Source: Burkholderia sp. 8Y (GTDB lineage Bacteria; Pseudomonadota; Gammaproteobacteria; Burkholderiales; Burkholderiaceae). Taken from it: a stretch of 64,000 nt of DNA. The notes beneath the pieces were generated by a model. That model was not told where the DNA came from. It saw nothing but the letters and a program-made list of their open reading frames with translations, and did not search any database. The stretch is from positions 716,057 to 780,056 of the forward strand of contig NZ_LR733520.1 in NCBI RefSeq assembly GCF_902506145.1, in the 5' to 3' direction. The position numbers and the translations under genes were made by a program. This document shows positions 28,134 through 35,786 of the stretch, piece after piece (the first letter of the stretch is position 1; each line of letters starts with the position of its first letter).

Positions 28134-28724
28134 TCAGCGGTCGAGACGGTGCTTCAGATGCGCGCGCACCGCCGGCCATTCCGATTCGATGATCGAGAAC
28201 ACGACGGTATCGCGATACGCGCCGTCCCGGCCGATCTGGTGATTGCGCAGAATGCCGTCCTGCTTGGCGCCGAGCCGCGCGATGGCGGCGCGCGACTGAT
28301 GGTTCATGAAATGGGTGCGGAACTCCACGGCGATCGCCTTCAGTTGCCCGAACGCGTGGCCGAGCAGCAGGAGCTTCGCTTCGGTGTTGAGCGCGGTGCG
28401 CTGCACGCGCTTCGCGTACCACGTATGGCCGATTTCCAGCCGCCTGTGCGCCGCTTCGACGTTGAAATAGCGCGTGGAGCCGACGACATCGCCCGTCTTC
28501 GGATCGATGACCGCGAACGGATGCGCGCCGAGCCGCTCGCGCATGTCGATGGCCGCGTCGATATAGGCGCGCGCCGTGCCGGGCGAAGGCACGCTCGTGT
28601 ACCAGAGCTTCCAGAGCTCGCCATCGGCGGCGGCGGACGCGAGCGCGTGTTCGTGCTCGACAGTGAGCGGCACCAGCCTGACGTGCTCGCCTTCGAGCGT
28701 GACGGGTTCGATCCAGCGGCTCAT
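28134..28724 (-). CDS. GNAT N-acetyltransferase, RimJ/RimL type
   Basis: 196-residue acetyl-CoA-dependent transferase. It has LEGEHVRLVPLTVEHEHAL, PKTGDVVGSTRYFNVEAAHRRLEIGHTWY, and the acetyl-CoA loop region around LNTEAKLLLLGHAFGQLKAIAVEF, followed by HFMNHQSRAAIARLGAKQDG: the layout of Acetyltransf_3 proteins acting on protein N-termini or amino groups. It sits between the MoxR and VWA genes (36 and 25 nt gaps), so it is probably cotranscribed with them; whether it acetylates their client is unknown. Confidence 0.88.
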   Translation of the reverse strand: MSRWIEPVTLEGEHVRLVPLTVEHEHALASAAADGELWKLWYTSVPSPGTARAYIDAAIDMRERLGAHPFAVIDPKTGDVVGSTRYFNVEAAHRRLEIGHTWYAKRVQRTALNTEAKLLLLGHAFGQLKAIAVEFRTHFMNHQSRAAIARLGAKQDGILRNHQIGRDGAYRDTVVFSIIESEWPAVRAHLKHRLDR

Positions 28725-28760
28725 GCGTGCGTTTCCTCATGCGTGGTTGTCGACGGCCGC

Positions 28761-29603
28761 TTAGCGGTTGTGGCGGTTCATGTACAAGAGCCGCTCGAAG
28801 AGGGCGACGTCCTGTTCGTTCTTGAGCAGCGCGCCATGCAGCGGCGGCACGATCTGCTTCTGATCCGACGACTGGAGCGCCTCGGGCGGAATGTCTTCGG
28901 CGAGCAGCAGCTTGAGCCAGTCGAGCAGTTCGGACGTCGAAGGCTTCTTCTTGAGCCCCGACACGTTGCGCAGCTCGAAAAAACTCTGCATGGCGGCAGC
29001 GAGCAGATCCTGTTTGATGCCGGGAAAGTGGACTTCGACGATTTCCTTCATCGTCGATGCATCCGGGAACCGGATGTAGTGGAAGAAGCAGCGGCGCAGG
29101 AACGCGTCCGGCAACTCCTTCTCGTTATTCGACGTGATGATGACGAGCGGCCGATGCTTCGCCTTCACGAGTTCGCGCGTCTCGTAGACGTAGAACTCCA
29201 TGCGGTCGAGTTCGCGCAGCAGATCGTTCGGAAACTCGATGTCGGCCTTGTCGATTTCATCGATCAGCAACACCGATTGCCGGTCAGACTCGAACGCCTG
29301 CCACAGCACGCCCTTCACGATGTAATTGCGGATGTCCTTCACGCGCTCGTCGCCGAGCTGCGAATCGCGCAGGCGCGAGACGGCGTCGTATTCGTAGAGG
29401 CCCTGCTGCGCTTTCGTCGTGGACTTGATATGCCACTGCAAGAGCGGCATGCCGAGCGCGCCGGCCACTTCCTCGGCGAGCATGGTCTTCCCGGTGCCGG
29501 GCTCGCCCTTGATGAGCAAGGGCCGCTCTAGGGTCATCGCGGCGTTCACCGCGAGCTTGAGGTCGTCCGTTGCAACGTATTGCGATGAGCCTTCGAAGCG
29601 CAT
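28761..29603 (-). CDS. MoxR family AAA ATPase
   Basis: 280-residue AAA+ ATPase with Walker A LIKGEPGTGKTMLAEEVA, Walker B VLLIDEIDKADIEF, sensor-1 region PLVIITSNNEKELPDAFLRRC and a helical lid. MoxR proteins work with VWA partners to assemble or activate enzymes. The VWA partner is encoded two genes downstream in the same direction. The ATG at 29603 (MRFEGSSQYVA) is preferred because the family begins there; the open frame reaches 29786 but the added residues are unrelated. It is divergent from the cytochrome genes. Confidence 0.92.
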   Translation of the reverse strand: MRFEGSSQYVATDDLKLAVNAAMTLERPLLIKGEPGTGKTMLAEEVAGALGMPLLQWHIKSTTKAQQGLYEYDAVSRLRDSQLGDERVKDIRNYIVKGVLWQAFESDRQSVLLIDEIDKADIEFPNDLLRELDRMEFYVYETRELVKAKHRPLVIITSNNEKELPDAFLRRCFFHYIRFPDASTMKEIVEVHFPGIKQDLLAAAMQSFFELRNVSGLKKKPSTSELLDWLKLLLAEDIPPEALQSSDQKQIVPPLHGALLKNEQDVALFERLLYMNRHNR

Positions 29604-30084
29604 GACGAGGATTCCGGTGAGGAAAAAAATCCCAGTATAAGTCAGAAGCCCTGTTGCCATGGACCGCCCGCCGGTATCGTTGCAGCCGCCTGCGACCGCG
29701 CCTTTGACGCCTGAGGAACGCGCGCCGGAAGCGATGCATGCGGCTTGCTGAAAGCACGCCGGAGCGCGCGACGTAAAGCACGACATAAAGCGCGACGCGG
29801 CGTGTGTACAGAGGCGAATTGTCGCGGGCAGGCGATGCGTCTTTCAGCCGGTTCCCATTGCCAGAAGCGGCTTCGCGCTATCTCGGAGAATGGACGGTAG
29901 GGTGGTCGCGCGGTACAATGAGCCCGATTTTTTTGGCCTGCGCGGCCAGGCGGCCGCATTCCGTGTGCATGCGCCGCCTGCGAAGCAGTGGAAGGCAGCA
30001 AACAGTCCCGAGAAGGTTGTGATGCGCTCGGCGCGGGCCGCGGCTTTCGAGCGCCGGATTTTCCCTCATGCTAGGTTACAAGCT
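29604..30084. other. Divergent intergenic region between moxR and the cytochrome c gene
   Basis: 481 nt without a convincing gene. It contains a short imperfect tandem repeat of a 12-nt unit, GCGCGACGTAAA, at 29764-29799 (three copies, the last degenerate), and a likely plus-strand promoter at 29891-29919. Small open frames here have poor codon structure and no family resemblance. Confidence 0.5.
29891..29919 (+). promoter_or_regulatory. Probable promoter of the cytochrome c genes
   Basis: TGGACG at 29891-29896, a 17-nt spacer and TACAAT at 29914-29919. The -10 is strong and the -35 moderate. It faces the cytochrome genes and would give a leader of about 160 nt. Confidence 0.45.
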
Positions 30085-30450
30085 ATGAACTATTTCGTCG
30101 GCAAACTTGCCGTGATTGCAGTGCTGTCCGGTCTTGCCGGCTTCGCGACCCAGGCGTCGGCCGACGTCGTGGGCAATGCAAAGGCCGCAGAGGGCAAGGT
30201 CGCGATGTGCATCGGCTGCCACGGCATTCCCGGCTATCGCACGGCTTACCCCGAGGTCTACGAGGTGCCGATGCTGGGCGGTCAGAACGCGCAGTACATC
30301 GCCAACGCGCTGCACGCGTACAAGAAGGGCGACCGTCACTTCGACACCATGCGCGCCATCGCCGTCACGCTCTCGGATCAGGACATCGCGGATATCGCCG
30401 CGTACTACGCCGCCCAGACGCCGCAGTCGAAGAACAATCCCGACAAGTAA
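30085..30450 (+). CDS. Periplasmic monoheme cytochrome c (class I)
   Basis: 121-residue protein with a Sec signal peptide (MNYFVGKLAVIAVLSGLAGF, cleavage probably after QASA) and one haem-c site, CIGCH, in AMCIGCHGIPGYR. A likely axial Met lies further on, in FDTMRAIA. It resembles one half of a c4-type or c553-type cytochrome and should carry electrons in the periplasm. The ATG at 30085 starts the signal peptide; the open frame extends upstream only as unrelated sequence. A second single-haem gene follows 146 nt downstream. Confidence 0.88.
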   Translation: MNYFVGKLAVIAVLSGLAGFATQASADVVGNAKAAEGKVAMCIGCHGIPGYRTAYPEVYEVPMLGGQNAQYIANALHAYKKGDRHFDTMRAIAVTLSDQDIADIAAYYAAQTPQSKNNPDK

Positions 30451-30596
30451 CCCACGTTGCCGCGGCTTGACCGGCCAGAACGCCGGCCAGGCGCCGGGCG
30501 CCGTCGACACGGCAATCCGGCAACGCAGACAGCCATCATCTTGCATGGGACCGAATTTAGGCGCCGCAGCCTGAATGCCGGTCGACAGGAGAATTC

Positions 30597-30977
30597 ATGA
30601 AGCCCTCTCAGGCACTTCAATTCAGCTTCAAGGCAGCATGCGCCGCCGCGGCGCTCATCGGCTCGGCGGCGTTCAGCACGGCGCACGCAGCGGATGCGGG
30701 CAACGGCAAGGTGCTTTCGGAAAGCCACAACTGCGCGGCCTGCCACGGCCCCGGTCTCAACAAGCCGGTGAGCGGCGAATATCCGAAGCTGGCCGGTCAG
30801 CACGCCACCTACATCTACTGGGCGCTGCGCCAATATCAGATCGGCAACGGCAATCCGAACTTCGGGCGCAACAACGCGATCATGGCTGCGCAGGTGCAGA
30901 GCCTGTCGCAGAGCGACCTGAAGGACATCGCTGCGTACATCGAATCGCTCGATGGCAGTCTCGTGCTGAAGAAGTAA
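30597..30977 (+). CDS. Periplasmic monoheme cytochrome c (class I)
   Basis: 126-residue secreted cytochrome with an N-terminal signal (hydrophobic stretch AACAAAALIGSAAF, cleavage probably after AHA), a CAACH haem site in HNCAACHGPGLNKP, and a likely axial Met in NNAIMAAQV. The C-terminal SDLKDIAAYIESL helix is typical of class I cytochromes c. A good ribosome site (AGGAG) precedes the ATG. Its start resembles that of its neighbour, and the two may act as paired carriers to a terminal oxidase; this is inferred. The gene ends with a strong hairpin. Confidence 0.88.
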   Translation: MKPSQALQFSFKAACAAAALIGSAAFSTAHAADAGNGKVLSESHNCAACHGPGLNKPVSGEYPKLAGQHATYIYWALRQYQIGNGNPNFGRNNAIMAAQVQSLSQSDLKDIAAYIESLDGSLVLKK

Positions 30978-31007
30978 GCGCGCTGCCGCACGCCGTATCG
31001 TCCGCAA

Positions 31008-31040
31008 CGAAAACACCCCGCTTCGCGCGGGGTGTTTTCG
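31008..31040. terminator. Bidirectional terminator between cytochrome c and DUF1841 genes
   Basis: 14-bp perfect stem (31008-31021 with 31027-31040) with a 5-nt loop; AAAA in the left arm and TTTT in the right arm allow use in both directions. Lies between convergent genes. Confidence 0.85.
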
Positions 31041-31063
31041 TTTCTGCGTGCGTCTTTCGAACT

Positions 31064-31495
31064 TCAGTCGCGCGATGCGCGGCGCTCGATGAGCGCAAGA
31101 TACGCGTCCGTGTCCGGCGGCGTGTTGCTGCGCTGCGCTTCCCAGATCACCTGGCCGAGGCATTCCATGATCGCGTGCTGCGCGTCGTGCGGCGAGCCGA
31201 GCCGCGCGACAAGACGGTCGTGCGCGCGGCGGATGCCCGGCGGCTGATCGATCGACAATTGCTCGCTGATGGCGAGGTGCATCGACAGGTGCAGAAACGG
31301 GTTGGTGCGGCCCGCGTCGGGCGAATAGTCCGCCTGCCGCGCGTCGGGGTCCGCGAGTTCGGCCTGATACTCGGGATGCTCGCCGATCCAGTCGGCGGCC
31401 ATGCTTTCGAGCGGCGTCAGGATTTCGCCGGCGCGCTCCTTGCGCCACGTCTCGGTGAAGAACTGACGGACTTCGTCGCGGCTAGGGTTAAACAT
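31064..31495 (-). CDS. DUF1841 family protein
   Basis: 143-residue soluble protein. It begins MFNPSRDEVRQFFTETWRKERAGEILTPLE and contains NPFLHLSMHLAISEQLSIDQPPGI, both typical of DUF1841, a family found mainly in beta- and gammaproteobacteria with no known role. The conserved His residues (HLSMHL) hint at metal binding but nothing more. It is on the minus strand, 81 nt downstream of nth, so cotranscription with rsxB-nth is plausible. The gene is closed by the bidirectional hairpin. Confidence 0.88.
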   Translation of the reverse strand: MFNPSRDEVRQFFTETWRKERAGEILTPLESMAADWIGEHPEYQAELADPDARQADYSPDAGRTNPFLHLSMHLAISEQLSIDQPPGIRRAHDRLVARLGSPHDAQHAIMECLGQVIWEAQRSNTPPDTDAYLALIERRASRD

Positions 31496-31576
31496 AAGAG
31501 GTTGATTCGGCTCGGGGATTCAGACCAGTATTGTAGATCGCGGCGGCTTTTTGCTGCTCGGACCGCAGGCGGACCG

Positions 31577-32221
31577 TCACTCGACTGGCGCTGGCGTTTT
31601 CGGCCGATACTCGCAAAGCGGCTCGATGGCGCAATGCCAGCATTCCGGCACGCGCGCCTTGCAGACGTATCGGCCATGCAGAATGAGCCAGTGATGCGCG
31701 TCCTGAATGAACTCCTTCGGCACGTTCTTTTCGAGCGCCGCTTCCACCGCGCGCACGTCCTTGCCCGGCGCGATGCCCGTGCGATTCGCCAGGCGAAAAA
31801 TATGCGTGTCGACGGCAATCGTCGGCTGCCCGAACGCAATATTCAGCACGACGTTCGCTGTCTTGCGTCCGACGCCCGGCAGCCCTTCGAGCGCCTCGCG
31901 ATGGTCAGGCACTTCGCCGCCGTATTGCTCGACGAGCATGCGGCACGTCGCGATCACGTTCTTCGCTTTTGTTCGATAAAGCCCGATCGTACGGATATAG
32001 TCCGTGACGCCTTCTTCGCCCAGCGCGAGCACTTGCTCTGGCGTATTGGCGACGGGAAACATCCTGCGCATGGCCTTGTTGACCGATACATCGGTCGCCT
32101 GCGCCGATAGCATCACGGCAATCAGCAGTTCGAACGGTGTCGTGTATTCGAGCTCCGTCTTCGGATGCGGATCTATGCTTTGCAGCGTCTCGAAGATGGC
32201 GCGGCGCTTCCTGGCGTTCAT
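31577..32221 (-). CDS. nth: Endonuclease III
   Basis: 214-residue DNA glycosylase/AP lyase for oxidised pyrimidines. The helix-hairpin-helix [12 protein letters not shown] contains catalytic Lys120 and the following VDTH contains Asp138, the same positions as in E. coli. The [4Fe-4S] cluster ligands are Cys187, Cys194, Cys197 and Cys203 (C-x6-C-x2-C-x5-C). The start overlaps the rsxB stop by 4 nt, so translation is coupled. Confidence 0.97.
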   Translation of the reverse strand: MNARKRRAIFETLQSIDPHPKTELEYTTPFELLIAVMLSAQATDVSVNKAMRRMFPVANTPEQVLALGEEGVTDYIRTIGLYRTKAKNVIATCRMLVEQYGGEVPDHREALEGLPGVGRKTANVVLNIAFGQPTIAVDTHIFRLANRTGIAPGKDVRAVEAALEKNVPKEFIQDAHHWLILHGRYVCKARVPECWHCAIEPLCEYRPKTPAPVE

Positions 32222-33063
32222 CGTGGCGTGTGTGAATCGCTATCGTTTGGATCGCCGCTCTCGTCGCTTTTATCTTGCACGAGACCGAGGCGCTTGCGGC
32301 GCGCTTCGGCGGCATCGATCTGCGCCTGCACGGCGGCGCTGACATGCTCGGTATTCTTCGGACCTGCGCCGAGCTTCGCCATGTCTTCTTTCTTCTTGCG
32401 CGCCCGTTCGAGCGCGGCTTGGATGATGGCGCGTTTTTTCGCTTCCGCGTCGTCGATGGAGGCGGCCGGTGCGGCGGGCGCCGCTGCGACACTTGCCTGC
32501 GCCGTCCGCGATGCCTGCCGGGCGGACGCCTTCGCTTCGGCTTCGCGCCGCTCCCGCGCCACGCGCGCGACGCGCTGGTCGTGCCGTGTGCGCGCGGCGT
32601 CCGCTTGCTCCTGGCTCCACGCGTCCCAGCCGGTGGCGTCGCCCGTGACGGGGATCATCGCGATGCAATCGACGGGGCAGGGCGGCACGCACAGATCGCA
32701 GCCCGTGCACAGCGCGTCGATGACCGTATGCATCTGCTTGGCCGCGCCGGCAATCGCATCGACCGGACATGCCTGCATGCACAGCGTGCAGCCGATGCAC
32801 ACGTTCTCGTCGATAACCGCGAGCGGCCGCGCACGCTCGACGCCATGCGTGACGTCGAGCGCGATCTCCGGCTGGCCGAGCAGCGCCGCGAGCCGCGCGA
32901 CGCCTTCCTGGCCGCCAGGCGGGCACTGGTTATAGCGGGCCTCGCCGGCGGCGATGGCGTCGGCGTAAGGGCGGCAGGCCGGATAGCCGCATTTGGTGCA
33001 TTGCGTCTGCGGCAGCAGGTCTTCGATGCGCTCGGCGAGCGTCTTTGAAACGGTTGCGGTCAC
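32218..33063 (-). CDS. rsxB: Electron transport complex protein RsxB (stand-alone, extended C-terminus)
   Basis: Iron-sulfur protein of the Rnf/Rsx family. It has an N-terminal four-Cys cluster ([16 protein letters not shown] and a later NQCPPGG) and two ferredoxin motifs, [14 protein letters not shown] and [14 protein letters not shown]. The C-terminal 100 residues are an Ala/Arg/Lys-rich helical extension ending in [16 protein letters not shown] take the GTG at 33063 as start ([19 protein letters not shown]). The usual N-terminal membrane helix of RsxB is then missing. The open frame continues upstream and an ATG at 33129 would add a hydrophobic stretch. No other rsx/rnf gene is present; nth follows directly with overlap. 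Confidence 0.85.
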   Translation of the reverse strand: MTATVSKTLAERIEDLLPQTQCTKCGYPACRPYADAIAAGEARYNQCPPGGQEGVARLAALLGQPEIALDVTHGVERARPLAVIDENVCIGCTLCMQACPVDAIAGAAKQMHTVIDALCTGCDLCVPPCPVDCIAMIPVTGDATGWDAWSQEQADAARTRHDQRVARVARERREAEAKASARQASRTAQASVAAAPAAPAASIDDAEAKKRAIIQAALERARKKKEDMAKLGAGPKNTEHVSAAVQAQIDAAEARRKRLGLVQDKSDESGDPNDSDSHTPR

Positions 33064-33405
33064 GTGAGGTTGCGCGGTGGCAAATAAGGCGGGCAAAAAG
33101 ACGGGCAAACAGCAGCAGAAACGGCGCATGGCGCGGCGTGCAAAGCGCCATGACGCTGAACGCGGCGGCAACGGCACGATCAATTGCGGCAGACGTGATT
33201 ATCGCCGATGTGCGCGACGCCCGCCGCAGGTGATCCTTATCCCAATTGCCAATGCCGCGGTGATGTGCGCATAATCAAACCGCTTTATCGTTTGACCGCA
33301 GGACGGTGTTTCCCCATAACCATGGGCAGCGCCCGTTCACGTCATGTACCCAATGCGGGCCGCGTGACGCATATCCGGACAACGCGGCTCCCGACTCATG
33401 CCACC
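33064..33405. other. Divergent intergenic region between rsxB and the TetR regulator
   Basis: 342 nt without a supported gene, apart from a possible upstream extension of rsxB. It holds the inverted repeat TCAAAC-N9-GTTTGA at 33275-33295, listed separately. Confidence 0.4.
33275..33295. promoter_or_regulatory. Inverted repeat, candidate TetR operator
   Basis: TCAAAC (33275-33280), 9-nt spacer, GTTTGA (33290-33295). A 21-nt dyad of this size, about 110 nt upstream of a TetR-family gene, is a plausible autoregulatory operator. No binding evidence is available. Confidence 0.4.
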
Positions 33406-34038
33406 ATGAATCAGCCGAAAATCAAAAGAGATCCTGAAGGAACACGCCGCCGTATTCTGCTTGCCGCCGCGGAAGAGTTCGCAGCCGGCGGCCTGTTTGG
33501 CGCACGTGTGGATCAAATCGCCCGGCGGGCAGAGACCAATGAGCGCATGCTGTACTACTACTTCGGTAGCAAGGAACAGCTGTTCACGGCAGTGCTCGAA
33601 CATGCGCTGTCCGCTCTCGTCGAGGCCGAGAGTACGCTCGATCTCGAAGGGCTGGCCCCCATCGAAGCCATGACGCGCCTCGCGCATTTCGTTTGGGATT
33701 ACTACCGTGACCATCCCGAATTGTTGCGCTTGATCAATAACGAAAATCTGCACGAGGCGAGATATATCAAAGGATCGAATCGAATGCGCGAGGTGATTTC
33801 GCCGGTGGTTGCAACGCTGGCGAGCATCCTCGAACGCGGACAGAAGGCCGGACTGTTTCGCAACGACGTCGATCCGCTCAAGTTCTATATCACGCTCTCG
33901 GGCCTGGGCTATTACATCGTATCGAATCGTTTCACGCTTCAGGTGAGCTTCGGACTCGACTTCAGCGAACCCGGAGAGCGCGAACAAATGGTGAAGATGA
34001 ATACGGAATTGCTGCTTGCGTATTTGACACGCCGCTAA
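33406..34038 (+). CDS. TetR/AcrR family transcriptional regulator
   Basis: 210-residue regulator. The N-terminal helix-turn-helix is RRRILLAAAEEFAAGGLFGARVDQIARRAETNERMLYYYFGSKEQLFTAVLE (about residues 13-62 in total), followed by a ligand-binding domain of the TetR_C type. The ATG at 33406 (MNQPKIKRDPEG) is chosen; the longer frame has no family resemblance. It is convergent with phaZ and shares its terminator. Ligand and targets are unknown; the position suggests, but does not show, a link with storage-polymer or fatty-acid metabolism. Confidence 0.92.
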   Translation: MNQPKIKRDPEGTRRRILLAAAEEFAAGGLFGARVDQIARRAETNERMLYYYFGSKEQLFTAVLEHALSALVEAESTLDLEGLAPIEAMTRLAHFVWDYYRDHPELLRLINNENLHEARYIKGSNRMREVISPVVATLASILERGQKAGLFRNDVDPLKFYITLSGLGYYIVSNRFTLQVSFGLDFSEPGEREQMVKMNTELLLAYLTRR

Positions 34039-34061
34039 AAAGCAGCGTCGTCTGAAGAGAA

Positions 34062-34097
34062 AAAAACGTCGCGCCTTGCAGAGGGCGCGACGTTTTT
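34062..34097. terminator. Bidirectional terminator between tetR and phaZ
   Basis: 14-bp stem (34062-34075 with 34084-34097), 8-nt loop, with A-run on the left and T-run on the right. Lies between the convergent stops. Confidence 0.88.
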
Positions 34098-34159
34098 CTT
34101 TTGCGAATGGAATCGGTACCGAAGCGCATATTGAACCCGTGCGCCTCGATAATCGACAC

Positions 34160-35431
34160 TTACGCGGGAACGGCTTCCGTCTTCGGCGACTTGTCGTGTT
34201 CGAGGATGAACTCGCGCAGTTGCGGATACACCATCGTGCGCCAGCGGCGGCCTGAGAAGATGCCGTAGTGGCCGGCCTTCTCTGCGGTGAAATGGCGCTT
34301 GTGTTTCTGCGCAATGCCGGTGCAGAGATCATGCGCGGCGCGCGTCTGGCCGTCGCCGGAAATATCGTCGAGCTCGCCTTCGATGGTGAAGAGCGCCGTG
34401 CGCGTGATGTCCTGCGGGCGCACGCGCTCGCCGTTCACGTCCCACGTGCCTTCGGCGAGACGAAACTCCTGGAACACGATGCGAATCGTTTCGAGGTAAT
34501 ACTCGGCGGCCATGTCGAGCACCGCGTTGTACTCGTCGTAGAAACGGCGATGCTGTTCGGCGTCGTCATCGTCGCCGCGCAGCAGGTTTTGATAGAAGTC
34601 CCAATGGGCTGTGAGATGCCGCTCGGGATTCATCGCCACGAAGCCCGCATGTTGCAGGAAGCCCGGATACACCTTGCGGCCCACGCCCGGATAGTTCGCC
34701 GGCACCGTGTAGATGACGTTGTTTTCGAACCATTCGTACGAGTGCTCGTTCGCGAGCGAGTTGACCGATGTCGGGCTGCGGCGCGCGTCGATCGGGCCGC
34801 CCATCATGGTCATCGTGCGGGGCGTGTCTTCGCCGCGGCTCGCCATTAGCGAAATGGCGGCGAGCACTGGCACCGTCGGCTGACACACCGAGATCACGTG
34901 CAGATCCTTCGCGCCGATATGGCGGATGAACTCCTGAATGTAGTCGATGTAATCGTCGAGATGGAATGCGCCGTTTTCCACCGGCACCATGCGCGCGTCG
35001 AGCCAGTCGGTGATGTAGACCTTGTGGTCCTGCAACAGCGTGTGGACGGTATCGCGCAGGAGCGTCGAATGATGCCCCGACAGCGGCGCGCACACGAGCA
35101 CGATCGGCTCGTCCTTCAGATTCGTGACAGTGGCGCTGTCATCGGCGAAGCGTTTGAAGCGCAGCAGGCGGCAAAACGGCTTTTCGATCACCGTTTGCTC
35201 GACGATCGGAATGTTGTGGCCGTCCTTGACGATCTGATGGATGTTGAACTCGGGCTTCTCGTAGTCTTTCCCGAGCCGGTAGAGCAGTTCGTACCCGGCG
35301 GCGAGGCGCGTGGAGCCGGGAACATAGGCGAGCGGGCTGGCCGGATTCACGAACGATTTCGAGGCGGCCTGGGCCCACGCCGTGAGAGGAGACAACATGG
35401 CCCGCTGAAATTCGTGGATTTGGTAGAGCAT
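34160..35431 (-). CDS. phaZ: Intracellular polyhydroxyalkanoate (PHB) depolymerase
   Basis: 423-residue enzyme that mobilises stored poly-3-hydroxybutyrate in the cytosol, probably at the granule surface. It starts MLYQIHEFQRAMLSPLTAWA, shows VLVCAPLSGHHSTLLRDTV and has a Cys-Asp-His triad: Cys183 in VISVCQPTVPV, Asp355 in IEGELDDISGDG and His388 in EKAGHYGIFSG. These are the same positions as those I recall for the Ralstonia eutropha PhaZa1 enzyme. No phaC or phasin gene is adjacent. It is convergent with the TetR gene and has a long untranslated region upstream. Confidence 0.94.
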   Translation of the reverse strand: MLYQIHEFQRAMLSPLTAWAQAASKSFVNPASPLAYVPGSTRLAAGYELLYRLGKDYEKPEFNIHQIVKDGHNIPIVEQTVIEKPFCRLLRFKRFADDSATVTNLKDEPIVLVCAPLSGHHSTLLRDTVHTLLQDHKVYITDWLDARMVPVENGAFHLDDYIDYIQEFIRHIGAKDLHVISVCQPTVPVLAAISLMASRGEDTPRTMTMMGGPIDARRSPTSVNSLANEHSYEWFENNVIYTVPANYPGVGRKVYPGFLQHAGFVAMNPERHLTAHWDFYQNLLRGDDDDAEQHRRFYDEYNAVLDMAAEYYLETIRIVFQEFRLAEGTWDVNGERVRPQDITRTALFTIEGELDDISGDGQTRAAHDLCTGIAQKHKRHFTAEKAGHYGIFSGRRWRTMVYPQLREFILEHDKSPKTEAVPA

Positions 35432-35786
35432 GGTGGCCCCAATGGACTCGGTACGAACCGGTAATGCCCGTTGGTCGCGGCCAGGATTCGGCGATGCGAC
35501 GCAACGGCAATCGAAAATCCTCGCTAGGCGGCTGAACCGCGCCGCGAGGCTGCTATTTCTTGCGTGAAGCGCGTTTTGCGCCTCGAGGCCCGCTACATGC
35601 GATTACGACCGGCCATGTAAAAAACTGATACAGCGCGCAACATTTTCCGCTTGACGCGTGCTTAACACAATCGACCGGTCAAAACTGCTTGCTTCCACAC
35701 AACACTCTGAATTGTGCATTGCACCATTCTATCGTCCGTCGGCGCACGTGCCAAACAAAAACCGCCTTATCCTCCGTTCGCTGCCG
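35432..35786. other. Intergenic region between GH15 gene and phaZ
   Basis: 355 nt with no supported gene; it must carry the phaZ promoter on the minus strand. I see a dyad ACATG-N14-CATGT at 35595-35618 and a minus-strand TTGACC at 35682-35677 without a matching -10 at proper spacing. No clear promoter could be assigned. Confidence 0.4.
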
